NCBI GenBank assembly: GCA_003116995.1
Contig: BDSL01000003.1
Location: 62,001-126,000 of the forward strand
Direction of reading: 5' to 3'
DNA: 64,000 nucleotides
Source of the DNA: Yamagishiella unicocca
Taxonomy: Eukaryota > Chlorophyta > Chlorophyceae > Chlamydomonadales > Volvocaceae
Part shown: one piece after another, positions 35,101 through 44,830 of the stretch
Layout of the letters: each line of letters begins with the position of its first letter
How positions within the stretch are numbered: the first letter of the stretch is position 1
Made by a program: the position numbers and the translations under genes
The notes under the pieces: model-generated
Seen by the model: the letters and a program-made list of their open reading frames with translations, nothing else
Databases searched by the model: none
Told to the model about the DNA's origin: nothing

Positions 35101-38100
35101 GGATCCTGGATCCAGAAAATAAAGGGGCCGGTATGGGGAGATGCGGGCAAGCAAAACCCCCTCCTACCGCTCCTACGCCGCCCCCCCCCCCTTTGGCTAT
35201 GCACCCACTACATTTCCCCAATCGCGTTACCGGTTCTTTTATTGTAAACCCCCTTGGCCCCTCCCCCCCCCCCCGCTACCCCCCACCTCACCTGCAGCAC
35301 CATGCTGACCAGGTTGCTCCGCTGCATCTCTGGAACCGTCACCTGGGGCCGGGGGGGTTAGGGTTCAGGGGTTTAGATTTCTAGGATAGCGGGTTGGGCG
35401 GGAGGAGGGTTGGGGGTTTAGGGGTTTAGATTTCTGGGGTGGGCGGGAGGAGGGTTGGGGGTTTCGCCGGACCACACAGGTGGCTGCAGGTCGTGAAGGG
35501 TGGGCTGCCGGCGGCAGTGCCTTGGGCTGGCCGGCTTGCAAGGGCCGCACCGTAAGGCCCTCCTGGTCGCAACGGCACCTCCCACCAGTCCCAGCCTACA
35601 ACCCACGATCTCCGGCCCCCCACCGACGGGTTTCCTCCCGTTCCCCCACCTCGTAACCCACCCACCCACCCACATCCCGCGCACCTCCGGCATCATCTTC
35701 GCGAAGTCCTCCTCCGTGCACATCCGGAAGCAGTGCCCCGCGCGCACCCTCCCCGCCCGCCCCGCCCGCTGAGCCGCACTGGCGCGCGACAGCGGCGCCA
35801 CCAGCAGCGACTCCAGCCCAGACAGCGGGTTGTAACAGCGCTGCTTTACAAAGCAGCTGTCCACCACGTACACCACACCTGGAGCGGGGGGGGGGGGGCG
35901 AAAGGGTGGTGTGTAGTTTTCGGGGGGGGCGGAGTTGCAAGGAAAACCCGTGTACGAAATAATACCTTTTAGAGCAGACGGGGGACGTTTTTTGGGGGGT
36001 GTGGTTATAAGAAAATCCGCGATTTCCGGGCGGGCAACTCCCGCGGGCTGGGCTCTAAGGGAGACGAGGGCGGAATGGGTTGCCTGGAGTCTGACTGGCA
36101 GCGTAGCTGCCGACGGGCTCGAGTTTAATTGAATAGCCTTCAACCCCTGGGGCTGCTAGGGGGTTGCCTAGGCAGGCCCCTCCCGCCATGCCAGCTGCCC
36201 GGCCCCTTTTCCCCGAAGGCCCAAACCCCCAGCCCCGCTTCCCATGCCGTGTAACCGAGTTTTCTTGTTCCCCCTCAGCCCCGGGGGGGGGCTATCCAAG
36301 TCGCGTAACAGGTCTTGATGCGCCCGGTTCTTTTTTTGTAACCGGGCGCGGCACGGTCTTTGACCCCGCCCCGGCGCCCCACCCTCCAGCGTCAATGACG
36401 TCTCCGCGATGTTGGTCGCCGCCACCACCTTGCGGTAGCCGCGCGGGCTGGGGCGGAACACCGCCTGCTGCTGGGGACCGGGGAGACCTGGGCGGCCAGG
36501 GCGCGGAGGAAGGGGGGGGCGCGGGAGGTCGATGGTGGCAGCAGCAGCGGAAGGGTGGTAGGACCAGCCGGTGGGTGGGCGGGGGGCGTTGCGGGGGATG
36601 GGTGGGGGTTGCAAGGAAAACCCGTGTTCGAAAGAGGAACCCGTCGGGTTTGGGAGTAGAAGGGAGGGACACTGGTACACTCAGTTACACGTACTGCCCA
36701 ACCCGGGAGTCATGGCGGCACAAGACGTCGGTTCCGAGCTGCCTCTCAACCCGCCTGACCGTCTCCCGCGACACAGCCCTCCATATCGCCGAGTGGCAAG
36801 GGCCCAGATACCCACCCACCCACCCACCCCACGGGTCTTCCTCGAAACCCACCCACCCCTACCCCGCAACCCACCCCTCCCCCGCCCCCGCTCGCCCACC
36901 CACCCGCGTAAAGCGGCATCGGCAGTAGCTTCAGGCTGTAGCCGCGACTCCCCGCCAGCCGCCTGGCGTGTTCCTCGAGCATCGTCACGGCGGCCTGGAC
37001 CTCCTCCTGCGGGAGGGTGGGTGGGTTGGGAGGAAGCCCGTAGGTCAGCACTCTAGAGGGGCAGGAGAGGTGCGAGCCACGTATAGGTGAGGTGAGGTGA
37101 GTGGGGTGGAGTGAGGTGGAAACAGCTGTCGTATGGAAAGGCGGGCGGCAGCGACCAGGCGGTGGTCAATCCAAGTGCTTCCGCACGCGCCCACAACTAT
37201 GCGTCCGAAGGCAATGCGCCAGCTATTATAACCATGTCGTGCAACCGGGTTCTTATGTGGCCCCCCCCTTGCCGCCGCCCCCCGCTCCCCTCCCCCCGGT
37301 CGGCCCCCCCACCTGCCCCGTCAGGAAGATCAGCACGTCCCCCGGCAGGTCCTCGCAGTGTACGGCAACAGCGGCCTCCACGCAGGCCCGCACGTAGTCG
37401 ACGGCGGGGGTCTCCAGGTAGTGGATCTGCGGGCAGCAGCAGCAGCAGCCGCAGTGTGTCCATGCATATCAGTGGCACATGTGTATTCGTGTCGCATGTA
37501 CCCGTGGCACAAAGCGATGCACGAGCGGCCGCCTTCCCCGGCCCCAGCCAGCCAACCCGCCAGCCAGCTAGCGCTGGCAGACCCACGGGTCGCTCCCAGC
37601 CCGCCCGCCCACTTGCCCTCCTCGCACCCCACCTGCACGGGGTGCGTGCGCCCCTCCACAGTGATGACCGCCGGAGAGCGGTCGGGGTCGCGGGGAGGGG
37701 CGCCACCGGCTTGGCCGCCAGCGGCGGCGGCGGCGGCGGCGGCCGCCAGCCGCCTCTGGGCTGCCGCTGTGGTGGAGGCGGTGTCGAAGAAGTCCCGCAG
37801 CTTGGCCGCCTCCAGGGTGGCGGAGGAGATGACGACGCGCAGGTCGGGGCGGCGGCGCTGGACCTGGGAGGGGTGGCGAGGAGGCGCGGTTGCACGACAT
37901 AGGAAGCGGAGGGTAAGGAAGCTGGGAGGAGGGGGTGAGGGGGTGAGGGGGTGCGGGATGGGGTGGACTGTCTCTACGGTGGGGGGTTGCAAGGAAAACT
38001 TGTGTGCGAAAGGAAAACCGTTTAGAAGCAGACGTTTCGAGGCGCATGCTGGAGGAGTTGGTTGAGGAAACTAAAGTCGGAGGGGAAGCCGGTGAACCGA

Positions 38101-39727
38101 CAAAGGCGTCGGGAACCATTTCTTATAAAAAAAAGCTTTGCCCCACCGTTACTACCGGTACTACGGCAGCTGGTGGATTAATGGATAGCAAAGACGCAGT
38201 ACACGTTAGTAAAGCGACGCAGGGCGGGTGGCGCAGCAGCGCACCAGGACACCAGGGAGGGCACCAGGACACCAGGCTGTCGCTCAGACTGGGAGGGGGC
38301 CGCATGTGGCTGCTGCTGCTGCTGATAACAGCTACTAACAAACTCCTTTTCTGAGATGCTTAAAACTCCTGTATTATTGAGATGCTAATGATGCTGTGAA
38401 ATGCTACTAATAAAGCATCTCAACACAGCGGTTGTTACATCGGTTCAGTTTGGTGCGGCCGCAGGGTCTGCTGCTGCGCACCCTCCTCGCCCGGGCCACT
38501 CTGCCTGTGTACCTTTTTCAGCAGCCCCAGCAGCATATCGGTGGCCAGGCTGCGTTCGTGGGCCTCGTCCACAATGATGACGCTGTGGGGGGCGTATAAA
38601 AACCGTTTTACGCAACGGGGGGTGGGTGAGGTGCGGTGCGGCGCGGGAGAGGTGAGGGGTGAGGGGGGGCAGGAGCTGGTGTTGGTGGCGATGTGGATCG
38701 ACAGTGCATCGCCGCGGCCCCCGCCGCCCCAGCCCGCCATACAGGCCCCCACAGCCCCAGCCCGCCGTACACCTGACCGCCGGGCCCCGGTGGGTGGCAT
38801 AGCATAGCCCACACTCCGGCCGCAGGCCCCGGCCACCAGACGACCCGGAGGGAGGCTGTCGTACCTGTACGACGTCAGGAGCGGATCGTCTAACATTTCC
38901 CGCAGCAGTACTCCGTCGGTCAGGTACTTGATCCTGGTGCGGCCCTGGGGGTGGGACGAGCGGCGCCAGGGGCTCGGGACAGGAAACCCTTTGGTCGACA
39001 CATCGACACGTCGACATGGCTTGCCTTTTTGTCCCTCCACTGCGTCGACACGCGCATCTCCTCGCTACTCCATGCCCAGGCGCTGCCAACTCCTCTGCTC
39101 CCATCCCCGTCCCTCCCTGGACCCACCTCCGAAACCCCACAACCCACCCACCGCTGTCAGCGCGTTGTCGAAGCGCACCGCGTACCCCACTGTCGTACCC
39201 AGGTCGCAGCCCATCTCCTCCGCCACCCGGGTAGCCACGGTGGTGGCAGCGACACGGCGGGGCTGCGTGACCGCGATGCAGAAGCCGCTGTCCGCCCAGC
39301 CCGCCTCTAGCAGGAACTGAGGCACCTGCGTCGTCTTGCCGCTGCCCGTCTCGCCCACGATGATGGTGGTGGCGTGTGTCTCTAGAAGATACAGGATCTG
39401 GCGCCGGTAGCGGCTGACAGGCAAGGAAGGATCGCCGTAGCGGTAGGTCGGGTTCATGGGCGGCAGGTCCGGCCCGCGGATGCCGTCCGGGAAGCGGCCC
39501 GAGGGCCCGGCACCGCCGCCCTCGAGATTGTCGTCGTCATCACTGCTACTGGAGCTGGGCGGACGATCAGCAGCGAGGCGCCGGCGCTTGCCATCGTCGA
39601 CGGCAGGTGCACGGCGGTCGCCGCTGCGCTGCCCACGACCGCGCTGAGTTGGGCGATCGAATTTGAGGCCGAAAGCAGAGCCAGACTGGCTGCCAGGCCG
39701 CAAGAAGCCCCCTCCGGGAGGGTCCAT
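32180..39727 (-). CDS. DHX35: DEAH-box RNA helicase DHX35
   Basis: ATP-dependent RNA helicase of the spliceosome-associated DEAH family. Sixteen exons with full phase agreement: 39152-39727, 38865-38944, 38513-38582, 37633-37863, 37313-37426, 36904-37006, 36383-36487, 35685-35878, 35292-35342, 34995-35063, 34767-34819, 33592-33746, 33311-33413, 32955-33090, 32592-32727, 32180-32367; 787 residues against about 700 in animals. Motifs in order: GETGSGKT (about 125), [15 protein letters not shown] (224-227), SAT (256), FLTGQ (353), TNIAETS (416), QRAGRAGR (463-470). DHX35-like stretches follow: [55 protein letters not shown] and a final [10 protein letters not shown]. The N-terminal 100 residues are basic and Ser/Asp-rich, with a possible nuclear signal KRRRLAADR. 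All catalytic motifs are intact. One intron (33747-34766) is almost entirely minisatellite. Confidence 0.95.
32787..38043 (+). repeat. Dispersed intronic repeat, GTTGCAAGGAAAACCCGTG family
   Basis: Similar 35-60 base sequences recur in DHX35 introns, all readable on the plus strand: 32787-32822, 35934-35985, 36606-36650 and 37984-38043. The common core is GTTGCAAGGAAAACCCGTG followed by a TACGAAAGAAAACC-like tail; longer copies end in AGACGTTTCGAG. Another copy is in the expansin-like gene (48497-48555). Confidence 0.75.
33945..34755. repeat. 0.8-kb CCTGCCCACCCT minisatellite in DHX35 intron
   Basis: Long array of 12-base units (CCTGCCCACCCT with CCTCGCCCT and TTGCCCT variants) filling most of DHX35 intron 33747-34766. 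Because the unit is a multiple of 3, it generates frames of 340-370 codons on both strands. These are artefacts. Confidence 0.97.
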
Positions 39728-40130
39728 GGCGCTGTTTATGTAGGATTGCGAGAGCTACGTCACAAAGACTACAACCATTGTTGTTACATGCTGCCAGTTG
39801 ATAAATCTCCGTTCTAAAGGTTGCCCCAAACCAGCAGGAAACGTAACTGTATGTACCGTGGACTGCTAGCTCGACAGCGGTAGACACCGATAAACATAGT
39901 ATACACTTGGTAAAGGAATTTAAGTTGTATATACTAACATTTAGTAAGCCTGGCTCCGCTTGCTGGACTGAAAACTAGCTACCTTATGCCCGCCAATCGA
40001 CCGCACCATGTCCATCCGCTTTAGGGAGAGCACAAGTACGTTTGTAACGAAGATTTAATCGCGTCATGAGTTACAGGGCGCGCGAATTGCCTGCCCTGTA
40101 CACCCCCCACAGCCTGCGGCCCAGGGGTCA
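39728..40130. other. Intergenic region between DHX35 and IMP1
   Basis: About 400 bases holding the 3' UTR of the IMP1-type gene (poly(A) signal near 40071) and the promoter and leader of DHX35. AT-richer than the flanking genes. No other feature seen. Confidence 0.5.
40071..40075 (-). terminator. TGTAA polyadenylation signal of the IMP1-type gene
   Basis: TTACA on the plus strand, 56 bases beyond the minus-strand stop at 40131. Confidence 0.5.
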
Positions 40131-42087
40131 TCACCGCCTGACGGCATCCAGGGAGTTGTCCACCCAGTGCATCCGTGGCCATACCTGCAAGCAACGCAGT
40201 GTCCACAGTTTTGACTTATGGTTGCAGCTGCTGTTGGCCAGGCAACGGCTTCCATAATGTGCCCGCTCGCCATGATGCGACCCCCGACCAGGCCCCAGCT
40301 GCAAGCGCCCCAGCAAGCGGCCGTTTCCGCGTCATTCTATATCTCCTCCAATCAAACGGGACGATTCACTTGCAAATTAACTGGCGCTTTCCCATATTCC
40401 CCCCTGACCTGCGCCATCGCCCCAGCCACCCACACGCCCCCCCTCCTGCGCACCCACCTGCAACAACACGCGCCCGCGCACCATAGCTCGCGGCACGGGG
40501 CCGTACTCGCGGGAGTCCAGCGAGTGGGCCAGGTTGTCTCCCTGGATCCATACGTGGCCCACTGGAACCTGGATCCGGCGGATCTCGTTGCTGTCGCGGT
40601 CGGGGTACAGCACCACCTCCTCACCCTGGCAGAAAAAATAATGTTATAAAAGTTAAGGGGCCGGGGGTGAAGCGGTGGTGATGCTGGTTATGCATCGGGG
40701 TCGGGACATCGAGTGGGCGTGTGAGGTGTGGCATCCCCATTTTACCACGTGGTGACATGTGGAGGATACCACACATTTACCCCCTGGTGTTTTTCCCTTC
40801 CCTCCTCCCCCCCCGGGGCCCCATATCACCACCAACGTCATGTCACGCCATGCAGATGTCATGACGTCACACAGCATGACGGCACTCACCGTGACGTCAC
40901 ACATTATGACATCACAAATCATGACGTCACAGGACGGCGAGGTCCTGATATATCATGACGTCACAGATCATGACGTCACAGAGCGGTGACATCACACATC
41001 ATCATGTCACACAGCGGTAACATCACACCCGCCCACCTCCAGCGCCACCACCCTCTTGATGATCGACTCGGCGGGGTCCACTGGCCGGGTGCAGATGACC
41101 ACGTCGCCTGGGGGGAGGGTTTACCGGTGTGCATGTGTGCATGGAGTGGCGTGGCGTGATTAGACTGGAAGCCACGAGGAACAGGCATGACTCATGGAGG
41201 TGCGTGGGGTGATGTCACGTGGTAGGAAAGGGGAAAATGGAGGCTGTGCTGTGACAAAACCGTTGAGCGCTAACCCATTCTGTACCCTCCCTGCTGCACT
41301 CTTCCCTGCGCTTTGCTTTGCCGATTGTCCCCAGACCGTCACCCACCTGGCATCCAGCCACCCACCCAGTCACCCTCCCAGCCACCCACCCACCCAGCCA
41401 CCCACCCAGCCACCCACCCACCCACCCATCCAGCCACCCACCCAGCCACCCAGCCGGGCAACCCACTCTTGTGTACAGCTACCCAGCCGGCTATCCAGCC
41501 AGCCAGCCACCCGCCCATCCATCCATCCATCCAGCCAGCCACCCACCCACCCTGGTGCAGCTGCCCCCACATGGGTGTCACAGCCTCAGCGATCACGAAT
41601 TCCCCACAGCCTCCGAAGGTCGGGCGCATGGAGGGTCCGGTGACTTTGGATACGAACACACCGTACCGGCCGACCTGGAGGGGAGAGGCGCGAGGGTTGA
41701 GGGGCCTGGGGTTCAGCGGTTAACCTAATAGGAGCGCGTGTTTGAGTGCGGGTTGGGACTTGCGGGCGGGCGGCCGGGCGGAGGATGAGCAGGGAGAGGC
41801 TGCTCTGAAGCCCTTGCGGCCACTCGCAGCCCCGCCAACTCGCAGCTCCGCCAACTCGAAGTGCGGCTCCCCTCTTTGCTGCTACCCGGCCCTACCCCCG
41901 GCTCTGGGGCCTGCGACCCACCAACCGCCATATCTCCCCTCGGAGACAGCCGGCACGAGTGTTAAATAAAACTCACCACATAAATGCATGATAGCGTGTG
42001 CAGGAAGACCGCCGCGTGCGAGCCCGCTGCCGACACCCAGCCCTGGAGGCGGTGCTGGTAGCGGGCCCAGGATGCGCCAGCAGCCAT
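40131..42087 (-). CDS. IMP1: Mitochondrial inner-membrane protease subunit 1-type signal peptidase
   Basis: Type I signal peptidase (S26) that would cleave sorting signals of proteins delivered to the mitochondrial intermembrane space. Exons 41977-42087, 41551-41674, 41037-41107, 40458-40625, 40131-40184 join in phase to 175 residues, the usual IMP1 size (about 165). The N-terminal part ([20 protein letters not shown]) is the single membrane anchor region. The catalytic Ser is in [10 protein letters not shown] (residue 52) and the catalytic Lys in [12 protein letters not shown] (residue 96). Then come [19 protein letters not shown], the family GDNxxxSxDSR box, and [20 protein letters not shown]. 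The short C-terminus argues for IMP1 or IMP2 rather than a plastid or thylakoid peptidase; I prefer IMP1 by similarity to the animal IMMP1L sequence. The start is the first ATG in frame. Confidence 0.9.
40835..41030. repeat. Array of TGACGTCA palindromes in IMP1 intron
   Basis: Degenerate tandem array of roughly 14-20 base units in intron 40626-41036, most copies containing ATGACGTCAC or a one-base variant (TGACATCA, TGATGTCA). TGACGTCA is the classical CRE/bZIP octamer. Confidence 0.85.
41340..41560. repeat. CCACCCAG-type microsatellite in IMP1 intron
   Basis: Irregular array of CCACCCAGC, CCAGC and CATCCATC units in intron 41108-41550. It gives Trp/Gly-rich shadow frames on the minus strand. 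Confidence 0.85.
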
Positions 42088-44455
42088 TGGCGCACCGCCA
42101 AATCACCGAATTATGAGGGCGCGCTCGGTCATATGAGGGCGCCTGTTGAGAGGAAGGCTGGATGGACCAGCGCGAACGTTTTCCGCAACGTCACGGAATG
42201 ATATTCCTAACTGCGTCAGTTATGATATTAGTTAATATGGAATTGTCCTTTGTGAATTCAACGCGATGAGGGGCGCGATGCCGTACTTTCCATTTATGGA
42301 TGCAGCATGCACGCGTACAGGGCGGTCATGCTGATAATCCATATCCATATGCGGGTAGCATAAGATTACTCAGCGCAAATCCAGCGCCAACAGATCGACC
42401 GATGCCATCTTTGTCCCCAGTGCGGTAATCTTAGTCATGTCGCACCCCTAGCCGCTGCGCACTGGCAGCAGCAGACGCTTCAACCCCGAGCCGATACGCC
42501 GGACGTATTCTGACGCCGTCTTAAAAATACTTTAATACAAGGGGCACTCACATGTTACACTATTGGTACAAGCCTGACGTTGAGTATCTGAGCATTCGCG
42601 TGAAGAAGAGCACGCTGCGAGTTGTCCCCGTGCGGGTCGAATTTTTCATTGCCGAATATGGCGCCGAGGTTCAGGCCCACACGTATGGCGCGCCGCTGCA
42701 GGCACGAGGAGCCAGTCGTTTTCGCCTTCCACGGCAACCATCAATCCATCGCATTCATACGCAGGAGGACAGGTCCTGGGGGCATCGGCCAGGCCTCAAC
42801 AGCCCAAGGCGTGCGAGGTAGCCTCCGCTGAATTCGTCAACGCCCAGCAACGCTCGCCGTGCTGGAGTCATTTGCGGTCCCTCCATGACCTCCAAACAGC
42901 GGGGCCCTCTACTCGCCACCACCTCTCCACTCGTCGCCGCTCCAGGCGTTATCAGCTTGGCACCGGCTACCAAAGCAGCCACGCCTGGTTAGCAGCAGGG
43001 GGATGTGCATTGTGCGTTATGATGGCATCCAGACCGAAGCCGTGTGCTGCCAGGCACAAAAGGCCCGGTTGCCAGCGCTGCCAGGCGCCCCGCAGTCCAT
43101 CGACCTTGTGTTGCGTAAGCTGGAAGGGTATATCATCCCTTGGGATGTTGAGAACCCAAGACCATCTTTTATCCTTCGCTTATTGGAGTGTCTCGCGACC
43201 CTCCTGCCCGCGACCCTCCGCCGCGACCCTCCTACCCGTTGGCCCCAACACGCCTTGGAATTCCGCCTCCACTACCTCCTTGCCTTTAATATGGCACAAC
43301 ACAACCTAGCGGGAGCGCCACTGATGTTCCCATCCACGAGCCACTCAGTCAGACCCGCATGCAACCGCAGCCGGGCCCCGGCGCCGTGCGCTTCCTGACA
43401 GGTACGTCCGGCGTGGGTCAGTGAGGGTGGTTGTTGGACGTACGGCAACCCGCACTCGAGGCACGTCATGACCAAGCCAGGACCCACGCCATGGGATTGC
43501 GGAGCTGTGCAACGGCCTGCGCCGTAAGCTAGCTGCTCGCGCGACCCACCGACCCACTGACCCAGCGGGCATCCAGCCACATCGTGGCTTGTTTAGGACG
43601 ACGGCTAAGACACATCCGTACGACACGCCGCGGTTTGGATTCCCTCCTCGAACGAGCGATGTTAGCTCAGTGCGGGGCAGCAGAGGTCCTGGGAGCCACG
43701 CGCCCGTCGCAGTTGGCCGCGGTTGCGAGGGCTTGGTTTGCGTAGTAGGGGCTAATGATGTGGCAACAGAAGACAGCGCGCTGCTGGGGCAGCTCGTGCG
43801 GTCAGTCCGTGCTCCCAAAGCCATTAGGTACAGCGGCATCTGCTGCGGCAGCGACGCAACGTGGACAAACCTTTGAAAAGGCGACTTCCGACAAGGCAAC
43901 CGCCGCGGGCACTAAAACGCTCCCGAACAGGCTCGAACACCTCCAATTCCTGGTATGAGAGTTTCGGACACAGAGAAAGAAATCCTTGATACCTGGGCTG
44001 TCGGCTGGTGTTGTGGTGGTTTGCTTTTGTCCCGGTGCACTTCGGTTTCTGCTTCTTTCGTCTCCTTCAGTGTCAGGCGATGTGCCCGATGGTTCTACCT
44101 TTCCTTTCGATCTGGAACCCACTGTAACAGTTATTACTTCCCGTTCATCCGTGGACGCGCTGTACGACAACAACTACCGACCTGTCGGGCCCTTCTTCTT
44201 CGCTGGCTGGGCGGCATCCTGTCGCGCCTTGCGTCGGCAAGGCAGTTCCAACGCAGCGAAATACTAATGCTTACTGATGCTGTTGCTCAGCCGGCGACTT
44301 TCGGAAAATGACCTCACGCTTTCGCTGATTCCCCGACTGTACGAATCCAACGTATCCTGCACGTTGGTTAAGGTCATCTTTCAGCCGGTGGGTCTAGATA
44401 AGCCGCTTCCGCGTCTTTCCCAATTCCCCTTCTCCTCTCAATTCTGCCTCATTAA
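42088..44455. other. Gene-poor region with one dispersed repeat copy
   Basis: Upstream of the IMP1-type gene and of the expansin-like gene. Plus-strand frames at 42552-42821, 43003-43398 and 43589-43876 show no recognisable motif, and I do not call them. A good copy of the dispersed 'CCCACTGTAAC' repeat lies at about 44062-44140. Confidence 0.4.
44055..44145 (+). repeat. Reference copy of the 'CCCACTGTAAC' dispersed repeat
   Basis: CGTCTCCTTCAGTGTCAGGC, GATGTGCCCGATGGTTCTAC, CTTTCGATCTGGAACCCACT and GTAACAGTTATTAC. This is the most complete copy and matches both arms of the palindrome at 56975-57156. Confidence 0.8.
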
Positions 44456-44761
44456 TTATCGTGCTTGCCTGGCCTCTGTCCTCCTGCGCACCAGAAAGGA
44501 GAAACTCTGCCGCTTGTCCCGAAACGCAGCCCCCAACCGCGCCGTTTCGGCTTCAGTCGCGACCGCCTGCCTCTCCGAGACCGCAAACGCCCGGTAGCGC
44601 GACGCCAGCTCCCCACGCCTGCTCTCCCCGCTAACCAGGTTCGTCTGGAAACTCCAACCTGTCCAGCGCGCGCCAACGACGTCACACGCGGAATGCCGGA
44701 ATGTGGTCTCTCGCCGCGCCTCCGCCCACGATACCTCCCTACCTCCCGCCCTCCCACTCAC
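44456..44761 (-). CDS. Possible small protein divergent from the expansin-like gene (weak)
   Basis: ATG-started minus-strand frame of 101 codons. The sequence is charged and looks helical (for example AVATEAETARLGAAFRDKR), and it begins 70 bases from the expansin-like start on the other strand, an arrangement typical of a shared promoter. No family recognised. The opposite strand is also open here, so this may be chance. Confidence 0.2.
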   Translation of the reverse strand: MSGRAGGREVSWAEARRETTFRHSACDVVGARWTGWSFQTNLVSGESRRGELASRYRAFAVSERQAVATEAETARLGAAFRDKRQSFSFLVRRRTEARQAR

Positions 44762-44830
44762 GACTAGCTACCCACCGCCCCAAAATCTCCCGCCCGTAAC
44801 GCCACCGCAGATACGGTACAGTTAGGTACC

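Noticed and set aside
43003..43398. Plus-strand 131-codon frame with a globular-looking composition
   Set aside because: No motif, no splice partners found and no neighbouring gene context. Not enough to call a gene.
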